Source of the DNA: Streptomyces scabiei 87.22
Lineage (GTDB): Bacteria > Actinomycetota > Actinomycetes > Streptomycetales > Streptomycetaceae
NCBI RefSeq assembly: GCF_000091305.1
Contig: NC_013929.1
Coordinates: 7,936,001 to 8,000,000, forward strand
Reading direction: 5' to 3'
Length of the DNA: 64,000 nt
Translations under genes and position numbers: made by a program
Notes under the pieces: generated by a model
What the model saw: only the letters and a program-made list of their open reading frames with translations
What the model was told of the DNA's origin: nothing
Database searches by the model: none
Shown: one piece after another, positions 42,769-51,500 of the stretch
How positions within the stretch are numbered: position 1 is the first letter of the stretch
How the letters are laid out: every line of letters begins with the position of its first letter

Positions 42769-43962
42769 TCAGGGCGGACCCGAGCCGTTCAGCCAGAACG
42801 CCCCGTAGAGCGCCGACACCACCCCGGCGGCCCCGACGACCGCCGCCGACCTGGACACACGGGCCCGGGCGAGCGCCCGGGCGAGCGGCAGCAGCAGGGG
42901 GAAGGCCGGCATCAGCAGCCGGGGCTTGGAGCCGAAGTAGCTCGACGCGCACAGCGCCAGCGCGGTGACGACCCCCGCGTAGACCAGCAGCGGCAGCGGC
43001 TGCCCCTGCCGTACGCACACGACGTACAGCCAGATGATCAGCGCCACTCCGATGATCAGTCCGACGCCCGCCAGGGCCGACGGGAACGACGTGAACTTGC
43101 CGGTGACGAAACGCGCGAAGGCGTAGCCCCCGTCGAAGCCGTTGCGCCAGCCGGCCTGCACGTCGAGATAGCCGAGCGGGCCCCCGCCCGTGCGCCGGCC
43201 GACCCACAGGACGTAACCGAGGGCCCCCAGAGGTGCGAGGAACATGCCGAGGGCGCGTGACCAGGGGCGGGCGCCGACCGGCGCCTGCGCACTCCGGTTC
43301 CGTTCGGACGGGGGAGGGGACGCGGGCCGCCGTTGCCGTACGTACGATCCGATCGCGGCCGCCCAGAGCGCCGCGACCACCGCGAGGCCCACCGGGCGGG
43401 TCAGCCCGGCCAGGGCCGCCAGCGCGCCCGCCGTCACCCAGCGGCCGGTCAGGACGGCGTACAGCGACCAGGCGGCCAGCGCGGTGAACAGCGACTCCGT
43501 GTACGCCATCGACTGCACGATCCCCACCGGCAGTACGGCCCACAGCAGCACGGCGCACACACCGGCCCGCCCGCCGTACACCCGGTCGGCGACCGCGAAG
43601 ATCCCCCAGGCCGCGGCGAGCGAGGCGAGCGTGGCGACGGCGAGGCCGGCGTGCGCGGGGGACAGCGGGGTCACCGCCGACACCGTCCGCTCCAGCCAGG
43701 GGAGCAGGGGGAAGAACGCCAGGTTGGAGTGGACGTCGCCGTTCGGCAGCCGCACCTCGTAGCCGTAACCGAGTTCGGCCACGCGGGTGTACCAGAGCGA
43801 GTCCCAGCGGGCCGACAGCAGGGTCAGGGCGCTCTTGTCGCGCGCCGCGCTCCACCCGGCGAGGGCGACGAGGCCCAGGGCGCGCACGGCGGCGTACCCG
43901 AGGAGCGCGGGGGCGGCCCGCCGCAGGGAAGGCGGCGCCGGGCGCGTGGCAAGAGCGGTCAC
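42769..43962 (-). CDS. integral membrane mannosyltransferase, PIG-V-like (GT-C)
   Basis: 397 residues with about ten membrane helices. N-terminal LSARWDSLWYTRVAELGYGYE contains the early acidic loop typical of GT-C enzymes. LPVGIVQSMAYTESLFTALAAWSLYAV and LAGLTRPVGLAVVAALWA match the GPI mannosyltransferase 2/PIG-V-like family of actinobacteria. These use polyprenyl-phosphate sugars on the outer face of the membrane. The acceptor is unknown; protein O-mannosylation or glycolipid synthesis are possibilities. The GTG at 43962 is preceded by GATAAT at 7 nt (leaderless pattern) and no ribosome site. Confidence 0.88.
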   Translation of the reverse strand: MTALATRPAPPSLRRAAPALLGYAAVRALGLVALAGWSAARDKSALTLLSARWDSLWYTRVAELGYGYEVRLPNGDVHSNLAFFPLLPWLERTVSAVTPLSPAHAGLAVATLASLAAAWGIFAVADRVYGGRAGVCAVLLWAVLPVGIVQSMAYTESLFTALAAWSLYAVLTGRWVTAGALAALAGLTRPVGLAVVAALWAAAIGSYVRQRRPASPPPSERNRSAQAPVGARPWSRALGMFLAPLGALGYVLWVGRRTGGGPLGYLDVQAGWRNGFDGGYAFARFVTGKFTSFPSALAGVGLIIGVALIIWLYVVCVRQGQPLPLLVYAGVVTALALCASSYFGSKPRLLMPAFPLLLPLARALARARVSRSAAVVGAAGVVSALYGAFWLNGSGPP

Positions 43963-44323
43963 GCGCTCGATTATCGGCGGAGCCGGGAACCGGCCGGGAC
44001 GTGGCCGCGTGGTGGATCCGGGACGGAGAGGGGCGGACGACCCACGGACGACCCACGGACAGGTGATGAAGGAGCCGTGGAGGACCGGTGGGCAGCCTGG
44101 TGGACAGCCCGGTGGACGGCCCGGTGCGTGGCGCACGCCACATCGTGCACGAGGCGTCCATGAGACACCCGCCACGCTGCGCCCGCCCGGACTCGCGTAC
44201 GCTGTCGGCTCGCTCGCCTTTCGTTGCGCGGGTCCGGGACGCCGCCCCTCCCGGGCCGTGGCCGCAGGGGAGTCCCCGCCCCGTGGTTCCGCCGAACGCG
44301 AGAGCATTCTGGGAGGTACGTAC
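43963..44323. other. intergenic region between mannosyltransferase and MFS genes
   Basis: 361 bp. It holds the divergent promoter of the mannosyltransferase (GATAAT at 43970-43975 on the complement). It also has an imperfect direct repeat GGTGGACAGCCCGGTGGACG, continuing GCCCGGTG, around 44098-44126. No gene is supported. It ends in the MFS ribosome site GGGAGG (44311-44316). Confidence 0.45.
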
Positions 44324-45934
44324 ATGTCCGGGACGCCCACGGCCGCCGCACGACGCCGTCCGGGCACCGGGGCCGGTGCCCACCGCTGGGTCGTCCTCGT
44401 CGTCCTCTGCGTCAGTCTGCTGCTCGTCGCCGTCGACGCCACCGTGCTGCACGTGGCGGTCCCCGCCGTCACCGAGGACATCAGGCCGAGCGGCATGGAG
44501 CTGCTCTGGATCGTCGACGTCTACCCGCTGGTCTGCGCCTCGCTGCTGATCCTCTTCGGCACGCTCGGCGACCGGGTCGGCCGCAGACGCATCCTCCTGC
44601 TCGGATACTCCCTCTTCGGCGTCGCCTCCGGGCTCGCGGCCTTCGCCGACAACCCGCAGGTCCTGATCGGGGCCCGCGCCCTGCTCGGTGTCGGCGGCGC
44701 GATGATCATGCCCGCCACGCTGTCGATCCTGCGCCAGGTCTTCCCCGACCGGCGCGAACGGGCGCTCGCCATCGGCGTCTGGAGCGCGGTCGCCGCCGTC
44801 GGCGCGGCCGTGGGACCGCTGCTCGGCGGGTTCCTGCTGGAACACTTCTGGTGGGGCTCGGTCTTCCTGGTCAACATCCCGCTGATGCTGGTGAGCCTGC
44901 CCATCGGGCGCCTGCTGCTGCCCGAGTCGACCGGCGACCGCGACGGCCCCTGGGACGTGGTCGGCGCCCTGATGGCGGCAGCCGGTCTCTTCGGTGTCGT
45001 CCTCGCGGTCAAGCGGCTCGGCGGCGGGCACCCCCCGTTCGACCCGGGCACCGCGCTCGCCCTCCTCGGCGGCGGCGGGCTGCTGGCCGCGTTCGTACGA
45101 CGGCAGCGGCGCCGGACGCATCCGCTGGTCGACCTCCGGATGTTCGCGCGGCCCGCGTTCAGCACCTCGGTCGGCTGCATCGTCCTCGCGATGCTCGCCC
45201 TGGTGGGCCTCGAACTGATCGCCGCCCAGTACCTGCAACTCGTCCTCGGGCTGTCCCCGCTGGAGACCGGGCTGCGCCTGCTGCCGCTGACCGTCGCCGC
45301 CATGGCCGCCGGACTCGTCGGCTCCTCCCTGCTGCACCGCTTCGGGCCGCGCCGCATGGTCGGCCTCGGCTTCTGCCTCACGGCCTTCGCCGTCGTCCTG
45401 CTGACGGCCATGGGACGGCACGACAACGCGGCGCTGCTCCTGACCGGGTTCGTGCTGCTGGGCTTCGGCCTGGAGACGACCCTCTTCGGCGCGTACGAGT
45501 CGATGCTGAGCGAGGCCCCGGCGTCCTCGGCCGGCGGGGCGGCGGCGATCGGCGAGACCTCGTACCAGCTGGGCGCCGGCATCGGGATCGCGCTCCTCGG
45601 GAGCGTGATGAACGCGGCGTACGCGCCGGGGCTGGCTACCGTGCCGGGGGTGCCGGCGTCGGCCTCCGCCGCCGCCGGGCACTCGCTCGGCGAGGCGTAC
45701 GAGGTCGCGGACCGGCTGGGCGGCCCCTCGGGAGAGGCGCTGCGGCACGCCGCCCGGGACTCCTTCGTCCACGGGCTGCACATGACGCTGCTGGTGAGCG
45801 CGGCACTGCTGGTGCTCGGCGCGGTGATGGCACTGAGGCTGCCCCGGGGGATGGAGTGCGGGGCCGCCGCGGAAGTGCCGGGGCCTCGGGAGGCCAAGGC
45901 CGCGCCGTCCGTGCGCGCGGAATCGCTCCACTGA
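44324..45934 (+). CDS. MFS drug exporter, DHA2 (EmrB/QacA) type
   Basis: 536 residues from the ATG at 44324 with GGGAGG 7 nt upstream. Fourteen predicted membrane helices. Signature motifs: LLVAVDATVLHVAVPAVTEDI in helix 1, motif A GTLGDRVGRRRILLLGYSLFG, and motif C-like AVGAAVGPLLGGFLLEHFWWGSVFLVNIPLM. This is a proton-driven multidrug efflux family. Substrates cannot be told. No regulator gene is adjacent, so control may come from elsewhere. Confidence 0.92.
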   Translation: MSGTPTAAARRRPGTGAGAHRWVVLVVLCVSLLLVAVDATVLHVAVPAVTEDIRPSGMELLWIVDVYPLVCASLLILFGTLGDRVGRRRILLLGYSLFGVASGLAAFADNPQVLIGARALLGVGGAMIMPATLSILRQVFPDRRERALAIGVWSAVAAVGAAVGPLLGGFLLEHFWWGSVFLVNIPLMLVSLPIGRLLLPESTGDRDGPWDVVGALMAAAGLFGVVLAVKRLGGGHPPFDPGTALALLGGGGLLAAFVRRQRRRTHPLVDLRMFARPAFSTSVGCIVLAMLALVGLELIAAQYLQLVLGLSPLETGLRLLPLTVAAMAAGLVGSSLLHRFGPRRMVGLGFCLTAFAVVLLTAMGRHDNAALLLTGFVLLGFGLETTLFGAYESMLSEAPASSAGGAAAIGETSYQLGAGIGIALLGSVMNAAYAPGLATVPGVPASASAAAGHSLGEAYEVADRLGGPSGEALRHAARDSFVHGLHMTLLVSAALLVLGAVMALRLPRGMECGAAAEVPGPREAKAAPSVRAESLH

Positions 45935-46035
45935 GGCGTCCCCGGACTGCCGGTGTGACCGGTCCGTACAGCCAGGGCGTCGGAGCATGAGTAGTGTGCT
46001 GAGCATCGCTAGTTTTACGAGCCGGAGGTTGTCCC

Positions 46036-47226
46036 ATGGCCGCGCCCGCGAAGTCGCCGTCCTTCGACCCCGCCGATTTCCTCGGCCTCGACGAGCTGCT
46101 GGACCCCGAGGACCTCGCCGTGCGGGACACCGTGCGCAGCTGGGCGGCCGACCGGGTCCTGCCGCACGTGGCCGACTGGTACGAGCGGGGGGAGCTGCCC
46201 GGCATCCGGGAACTGGCCCGGGAGCTGGGCGCCATCGGGGCCCTGGGGATGTCGCTGGAGGGCTACGGATGCGCGGGAGCCAGTGCCGTGCAGTACGGGC
46301 TGGCCTGTCTGGAACTGGAGGCGGCGGACTCGGGGATCCGGTCGCTGGTCTCCGTGCAGGGGTCGCTCGCGATGTACGCGATCCACCGCTTCGGCAGCGA
46401 GGAGCAGAAGCGGACGTGGCTGCCGCGCATGGCCGCCGGTGAGGTCATCGGCTGCTTCGGGCTCACCGAGCCCGACCACGGGTCCGACCCGGCGTCGATG
46501 CGCACGTACGCCAAGCGGGACGGCGGCGACTGGATCCTGAACGGCCGGAAGATGTGGATCACGAACGGGTCCGTCGCCGGGGTCGCCGTGGTGTGGGCGC
46601 AGACCGAGGACGGTGTGCGGGGGTTCGTCGTCCCCACGGACACGCCCGGGTTCTCCGCGCCGGAGATCAAGCACAAGTGGTCCCTGCGTGCCTCCGTCAC
46701 CAGTGAACTCGTGCTGGACGACGTGCGGTTGCCGGCGGACGCCGTACTGCCGGAGGTCAAGGGACTGAAAGGCCCGCTGAGTTGTCTCTCGCACGCCCGT
46801 TACGGAATCGTGTGGGGCTCGATGGGCGCCGCGCGGGCCAGTTTCGAGTCGGCCGTCGCCTACGCGAGGACCCGCGAGCAGTTCGGGAAGCCGATCGGCG
46901 GATTCCAGCTCACCCAGGCCAAACTCGCCGACATGGCGGTCGAGTTGCACAAGGGGATTCTGCTCGCCCACCATCTGGGGCGGCGGATGGACGCGGGACG
47001 GCTGCGGCCCGAGCAGATCAGCTTCGGCAAGCTGAACAACGTGCGGGAGGCGATCGAGATCTGCCGTACCGCCCGGACGATCCTCGGCGCGAACGGGATC
47101 TCCCTGGAGTACCCGGTGATGCGGCACGCGACGAACCTGGAGTCCGTGCTCACCTACGAGGGCACCGTCGAGATGCACCAACTGGTGCTGGGCAAGGCGC
47201 TCACCGGTCTCGACGCCTTCCGGTGA
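46036..47226 (+). CDS. acyl-CoA dehydrogenase, glutaryl-CoA dehydrogenase-like
   Basis: 396 residues; the ATG follows GGAGG by 9 nt. FAD-dependent acyl-CoA dehydrogenase: CFGLTEPDHGSDPASMRTYAKRDGGDWILNGRKMWITNG for the FAD/substrate region and ARTREQFGKPIGGFQLTQAKLADM in the helical domain. The catalytic Glu lies in TYEGTVEMHQLVLGKALTG. The sequence HKWSLRASVTSELVLDDVRLP and the position of the Glu fit the glutaryl-CoA dehydrogenase branch (lysine/tryptophan breakdown). A perfect hairpin at 47253-47279 ends the unit. Confidence 0.92.
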   Translation: MAAPAKSPSFDPADFLGLDELLDPEDLAVRDTVRSWAADRVLPHVADWYERGELPGIRELARELGAIGALGMSLEGYGCAGASAVQYGLACLELEAADSGIRSLVSVQGSLAMYAIHRFGSEEQKRTWLPRMAAGEVIGCFGLTEPDHGSDPASMRTYAKRDGGDWILNGRKMWITNGSVAGVAVVWAQTEDGVRGFVVPTDTPGFSAPEIKHKWSLRASVTSELVLDDVRLPADAVLPEVKGLKGPLSCLSHARYGIVWGSMGAARASFESAVAYARTREQFGKPIGGFQLTQAKLADMAVELHKGILLAHHLGRRMDAGRLRPEQISFGKLNNVREAIEICRTARTILGANGISLEYPVMRHATNLESVLTYEGTVEMHQLVLGKALTGLDAFR

Positions 47227-47252
47227 GCCGCGACGGCCGACCGGGCACCGCA

Positions 47253-47279
47253 AGGCAGGGCCGACGAGCGGCCCTGCCT
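47253..47279. terminator. bidirectional hairpin between acyl-CoA dehydrogenase and sepF
   Basis: AGGCAGGGCCG, loop ACGAG, CGGCCCTGCCT: a perfect 11-bp stem between convergent genes, touching the sepF stop codon. Confidence 0.75.
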
Positions 47280-47722
47280 CAGCTCTGGTTGAAGAAACCG
47301 TCGACCGGACGGCTCGCGACCTCGCCGCTGACGATCTCGGTGTCGGCCGGGGTCAGCAGGAACACGCGGTTGGACACCCGCTCGATCGAGCCGCGCAGAC
47401 CGAAGATCAGGCCGGCCGCGAAGTCGACGACGCGCTTGGCGTCGGCGGCGTCCATGTTCGTGAGGTTCATGATGACCGGGACGCCGTCCCGGAAGAGCTC
47501 ACCGATGTGCCGGGCGTCACGGAAGCTGTCCGGCGTGACCGTGCCGATCCGGCGGCCGTGGTCCTGCGCGGACTCGGACGCCACCTTGACGCGAGGGTCG
47601 GTGACCCAGGCCTCGCCGGAGCCGGACTCCCGCTCGTCGGCGTAGTCGTCGTCGTAGTAACGCTCGTCATCGTTGTCGTCGACGAGGCCAAGCCAGGCAC
47701 TCGCCTTGCGCACCGATCCCAT
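47279..47722 (-). CDS. sepF: SepF-family cell division protein (probable paralogue)
   Basis: 147 residues; the ATG follows GAGAGGAGG closely. N-terminal amphipathic stretch (MGSVRKASAWLGLVDD) for membrane contact, an acidic linker (DDNDDERYYDDDYADE), and the SepF core (IGTVTPDSFRDARHIGELFRDGVPVIMNLTNMDAADAKRVVDFAAGLIFGLRGSIERVSNRVFLLTP). SepF polymers tie FtsZ to the membrane. The protein is shorter than the usual dcw-cluster SepF (about 200 residues) and not near ftsZ. It is therefore likely one of the SepF-like paralogues of Streptomyces (SflA/SflB type), which work with dynamins in sporulation septation. Confidence 0.88.
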   Translation of the reverse strand: MGSVRKASAWLGLVDDNDDERYYDDDYADERESGSGEAWVTDPRVKVASESAQDHGRRIGTVTPDSFRDARHIGELFRDGVPVIMNLTNMDAADAKRVVDFAAGLIFGLRGSIERVSNRVFLLTPADTEIVSGEVASRPVDGFFNQS

Positions 47723-48025
47723 GGACGCCTCCTCTCGCAGCGGTCTTTCGTGCTTTCCGCATCCCTATCGTCGTCCATGATGCGGATGTCTCGCCAAGTG
47801 GATAGACGCCGCACGGGGGTTTCGTGACGGTACTGGTGCAGAACGAATTCGTCGAGAGTCCATGTGCCCCAAGGGCTCCGCTGTACACACTCGCTGACAG
47901 GGAGTGAAATAATATTGTTCATGGCGTTTGGGTGAGTCGGGGGCCGTCCGGGTGAACGTTCCGGCGGCTACGATGCCGCGACGCCGACGAGCCCGCGGCG
48001 ACAGGGCGAGACACGGGGGAGTGTC
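47723..48025. other. intergenic region between sepF and the DUF5685 gene
   Basis: 303 bp between divergent genes. It includes an AT-rich patch (GAAATAATATTGTTC near 47906-47920) unusual for this genome and a likely promoter area. No gene is supported here. Confidence 0.4.
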
Positions 48026-49252
48026 GTGTTCGGAATCGTGAGGCCCTGCGGTCATCGCCTCGGCGAAGGACTGCGCGCCCAGTGGATGGCGCATCTGTGC
48101 GGTCTCTGCCTCGCCCTGCGCACGGACCACGGGCAGTTCGCCCGGTTCGTCACCAATTATGACGGCCTGCTGGTCTCGGTTCTGACGGAGGCTCAGACCG
48201 GGAGCACCACCGTCGGGCGGCGCACCGCGGGGCCCTGCCCGCTGCGCGGGATGCGCACCGCCTCCGTCGCACACGGCGAGGGCGCGCGACTCGCGGCCGC
48301 CGTCTCGCTGGTGCTCGCCTCCGCCAAGGTCCGTGACCACGTCGCCGACGGGGACGGACTGCTCGCGCGCAAGCCGGTGGCGCGCGCCGCGCGCCGGATC
48401 GCGACGAACTGGGGGCGCGCGGGGGCGCGTACGGGATCGGACATCGGGTTCGACACGGCCGTACTGGTCGACGCGGTCGACCGGCAGACCGGAGTGGAGG
48501 CGCTGGCCGGGCCGGGCACCCCGCTGCTCGCGGTCACCGAACCGACCGAGACGGCCACGGCGGCGGCCTTCGCGCACACCGCGGTCCTGGCCGGACGGCC
48601 CGGCAACGCCGCACCGCTCGCCGAGGCCGGACGCCTCTTCGGGCGCCTCGCCCATCTGCTGGACGCGGTGGAGGACCGGGCCGCCGACGCCGCCGCCGGG
48701 GCCTGGAACCCGCTGACCGCCACGGGGACCCCGCTCGCCGAGGCCCGGCGGCTCGCCGACGACGCCCTGCACGGCATCCGGCTCGCCCTGCGCGAGGCCG
48801 ACTTCGTCGACGGCGGGCTCGTCCATCTGCTGCTGGTGCACGAGGTGCGCAGGTCGGTGGACCGGGCGTTCGGGGCGGTGCCGGTGTGTGCGAGCCATCG
48901 GCACGGCGGAGTGCCGGGGCCGGGGAATCCGTACGCGGGCGGCGCCGGTGACCCGTATGCCGGAGCCGGTGGGAATCCGTACGCCGGCGGCGGGGGGAAC
49001 CCCTTCGGCGGTGGCGGCGGTGGCGGTGGCGGTGGCTTCGGTCCGCCGCAGCCGCAGCCGCAGCCGCAGCCGCCGCGGCGTCGGGGTTTCTGGGCGGGGT
49101 GCGGGATGTTCACCCTGCTGTGCTGCACCTGCCGGTTGTGCTGTGCGAAGGAATACGAGGGTCCCTGGTCCCGGAAGAAGCGCGAGGGCTGCTGCCGGGA
49201 CTGCGACTGTGACTGCTGCGATGCGTGCGAGTGCTGCGGTTGCGACTGCTGA
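48026..49252 (+). CDS. DUF5685 family protein with extremely cysteine-rich C-terminus
   Basis: 408 residues; GTG start at 48026 after GGGGGAG. The N-terminus MFGIVRPCGHRLGEGLRAQWMAHLCGLCLALRTDHGQ is the DUF5685 hallmark and contains its own Cys/His set (PCxH, HLCGLC). The domain runs to about residue 285 and is helical. Then come NPYAGG-type repeats (four copies of N/D-P-Y/F-x-G), a Gly run, PQ repeats, a short hydrophobic Cys-rich segment (GCGMFTLLCCTCRLCC) and a terminal block in which 11 of the last 20 residues are Cys. In all, 17 Cys fall in the last 55 residues. Function unknown; metal binding or membrane association is inferred. Confidence 0.85.
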   Translation: MFGIVRPCGHRLGEGLRAQWMAHLCGLCLALRTDHGQFARFVTNYDGLLVSVLTEAQTGSTTVGRRTAGPCPLRGMRTASVAHGEGARLAAAVSLVLASAKVRDHVADGDGLLARKPVARAARRIATNWGRAGARTGSDIGFDTAVLVDAVDRQTGVEALAGPGTPLLAVTEPTETATAAAFAHTAVLAGRPGNAAPLAEAGRLFGRLAHLLDAVEDRAADAAAGAWNPLTATGTPLAEARRLADDALHGIRLALREADFVDGGLVHLLLVHEVRRSVDRAFGAVPVCASHRHGGVPGPGNPYAGGAGDPYAGAGGNPYAGGGGNPFGGGGGGGGGGFGPPQPQPQPQPPRRRGFWAGCGMFTLLCCTCRLCCAKEYEGPWSRKKREGCCRDCDCDCCDACECCGCDC

Positions 49253-49634
49253 GAAGAAAGAGGGAACGCGAGGGGAGGGGTGCGCGTGTGAAGGCCAAGG
49301 GGGAGAACACGAACGGCGCCCCTCGGGAATCGGGGCGCGCGGTGGGGTCGGCTCAGCTCAACAGGAGGAGGACCACACGCGACCGAGGTCGATGTGGGAG
49401 CGCTTGACCAGCCACTGCTGCGGATGCATGGAGCAAGTGGAACAGGCATCCGAAAGCGAGTCAACCGGCCTGAGACGTGACGCCCACAGTTCGGACAACC
49501 TTGACAGCGAGGGGAAAGACAGCCGTACTCTCGGCGCAGACCGCTGCTGAGGGGCTCGGTCGCCCGCGTCCGGCCCACCGGACGCGCTCGTGTGAAGGCA
49601 CCCGTGTTCGACTCGGACTCACGGAGCCTTTCGC
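49253..49634. other. intergenic region before the FAD/NAD(P) gene
   Basis: 382 bp. A promoter candidate lies at 49501-49531. A possible 51-codon frame (ATG at 49393, ending at 49548) encodes an early HCCGC cluster but has weak Streptomyces codon bias and only GAGG 3 nt upstream, so it is not called as a gene. AGGAGGAGG at about 49361-49369 has no start codon at a suitable distance. Confidence 0.4.
49501..49531 (+). promoter_or_regulatory. candidate promoter of the FAD/NAD(P)-binding protein gene
   Basis: TTGACA (49501-49506, a perfect -35), 19-nt spacer, TACTCT (49526-49531). The leader to the ATG at 49635 would be about 95 nt. Confidence 0.45.
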
Positions 49635-51446
49635 ATGCCGTCTGCCTCTTCCTCCCACTCCGCCCTGCCCTCTTCGCGCCCGTCCCTGGTGATCGTCGGG
49701 GCCGGACCGCGCGCCACCGGACTGATCGAGCGGATCGCCGCCAACGCCGGTGCGCTGTACGCCGGCTCGGGCTTCGACATCCACCTCGTCGACCCGCATC
49801 CCCCGGGGGCCGGGCGTATCTGGCGGGCGGACCAGTCGCCGCTGCTGTGGATGAACTCGCAGGCCGAGGACATCACCATGTTCACCGACGAGACGGTGCG
49901 GATGGACGGGCCCGTCCGGGAGGGGCCCACGCTGCACGAGTGGGCGGGGCTCGACGGGCGGCTCTTTCCCGACCGGCGCATCCAGGGCGAGTATCTGCGC
50001 TGGGTGCACCGGAACGCCGTCGCCGACCTCCCCGAGGGGGTCGTGGTCCACCATCATCCGCGGCGGGCCGTCCGGGTGGGCGGACCGGCCGAAGGACGTC
50101 AGCAGGTGTGGCTGGAAGGGCGTCCGCGCCCGCTCCCCGCGGACCTCGTCATCCTCGCGCTCGGCCATCTGGACGCCGAACTCGACGACGAACAGCGGGA
50201 ACTGGCGGAATACGCCCGCGCTCATGGGCTGGTCCACATGCCCCCGGACTTCACCGCCGACAGCGACCTGTCGCCGCTGGCCCCGGGGGAACGGGTTCTC
50301 GTGCGGGGCTTCGGGCTCGCGTTCGTCGACCTGCTGGTGCTGCTGACGGAGGGGCGCGGCGGACGGTACGAGGCCGACGGCGAGGGGGAGTTGACGTACC
50401 TCCCCTCGGGACGGGAGCCCGTGCTGTACGTCGGGTCGCGGCGCGGGGTGCCGTACCACTCGAAGATCGGGTACGACCTGGACGGGGAACGGCCGCCCCT
50501 GCCGAGGTTCTTCGGACCGGCCGAGGCCGACGAACTGCTGGCGCGGGCGGCCGGGTTCGACTTCCGGAGCGATGTGTGGCCGCTGGTGGAGAAGGAGCTG
50601 GGGTTCGCGCACTACCACCGGCTGTTCACGGCTCATCCCGGGCGGACGGCCATGGCCTGGGCGGACTTCGAGGAGAAGTACGCGGCGGCGGACGCGGGCG
50701 AGCGGGCGGTGCTGGTGGCGTCGGCGGTACCGGACCCCGCCGACCGGCTGGACCTGGCCGCGCTGGACCGTCCCCTGCAGGGCGTGCGGTACGCCTCGCA
50801 CGAGGAGTTCCAGGCCGGGCTGCGCGGCCGTGTCGAGGCCGACCTGGCACGCCGCCACGACGACTCCTTCAGCGCCGACCTGGGCGTCTTCTTCGGGCTG
50901 CTGTCCGTCTACGGGCAGTTGATCCGGCTCGGCGACGTCGGGACCTGGTGGCACGGGTTCTTCAGCTTCCTCGCCTCCGGACCGCCGGGCCCCCGGCTGC
51001 GGCAGCTGCTCGCCCTGTCGCGGGCCGGCGTCCTGAACTTCGTCGGCGCGGACATGGCCGTGACCGCCGAGGGCGGGGTGTTCCGGGCGTCCAGCCCCAC
51101 CGTGCCCGGGGCCTCGGTCGAGGCGCGGGCACTGGTCGAGGCACGGCTGCCGGAGCCGACGGTGGCGCGGGTCCGCGACGGGCTGCTGCGCGAGCTGTAC
51201 GACGACGGGGGGATCGTCGAGACGGCGGAGGGGCTGGTCGCCGTCGATCCCGCGGACGGACGTGTGCTGGACCGGGCCGGACGCCCCCACCCCCGGCGTT
51301 TCGCGCTCGGGCCCTACACGAACAGCCGTACCCCTGGGGCCTTCACCCGCCCGCGTACGGGCGGGCCCGCCTTCCGGCAGAACGACGCCACGGCCCGGGC
51401 CGTCCTCGCGTTCCTGCGCGACCTGGAGTACCGCGCGGCCGCGTGA
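49635..51446 (+). CDS. FAD/NAD(P)-binding oxidoreductase-like protein
   Basis: 603 residues; GGAG lies about 9 nt before the ATG. The FAD/NAD(P)-binding domain 9 type N-terminus reads LVIVGAGPRATGLIERIAA followed by FDIHLVDPHPPGAGRIWRADQSPLLWMNSQAEDITMFTD. A second dinucleotide-like segment occurs near 200-240 (GERVLVRGFGLAFVDLLVLLTEGRGG). The C-terminus ends FTRPRTGGPAFRQNDATARAVLAFL. Similar proteins in Streptomyces are annotated as hypothetical oxidoreductases and pair with luciferase-like monooxygenases, as here (next gene 54 bp downstream). Substrate unknown. Confidence 0.85.
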   Translation: MPSASSSHSALPSSRPSLVIVGAGPRATGLIERIAANAGALYAGSGFDIHLVDPHPPGAGRIWRADQSPLLWMNSQAEDITMFTDETVRMDGPVREGPTLHEWAGLDGRLFPDRRIQGEYLRWVHRNAVADLPEGVVVHHHPRRAVRVGGPAEGRQQVWLEGRPRPLPADLVILALGHLDAELDDEQRELAEYARAHGLVHMPPDFTADSDLSPLAPGERVLVRGFGLAFVDLLVLLTEGRGGRYEADGEGELTYLPSGREPVLYVGSRRGVPYHSKIGYDLDGERPPLPRFFGPAEADELLARAAGFDFRSDVWPLVEKELGFAHYHRLFTAHPGRTAMAWADFEEKYAAADAGERAVLVASAVPDPADRLDLAALDRPLQGVRYASHEEFQAGLRGRVEADLARRHDDSFSADLGVFFGLLSVYGQLIRLGDVGTWWHGFFSFLASGPPGPRLRQLLALSRAGVLNFVGADMAVTAEGGVFRASSPTVPGASVEARALVEARLPEPTVARVRDGLLRELYDDGGIVETAEGLVAVDPADGRVLDRAGRPHPRRFALGPYTNSRTPGAFTRPRTGGPAFRQNDATARAVLAFLRDLEYRAAA

Positions 51447-51500
51447 GGGGGCCGGGGGTGTCGGGCGGGACGGCGGAGCAACGGAGAGGGGTCGGTCGGT

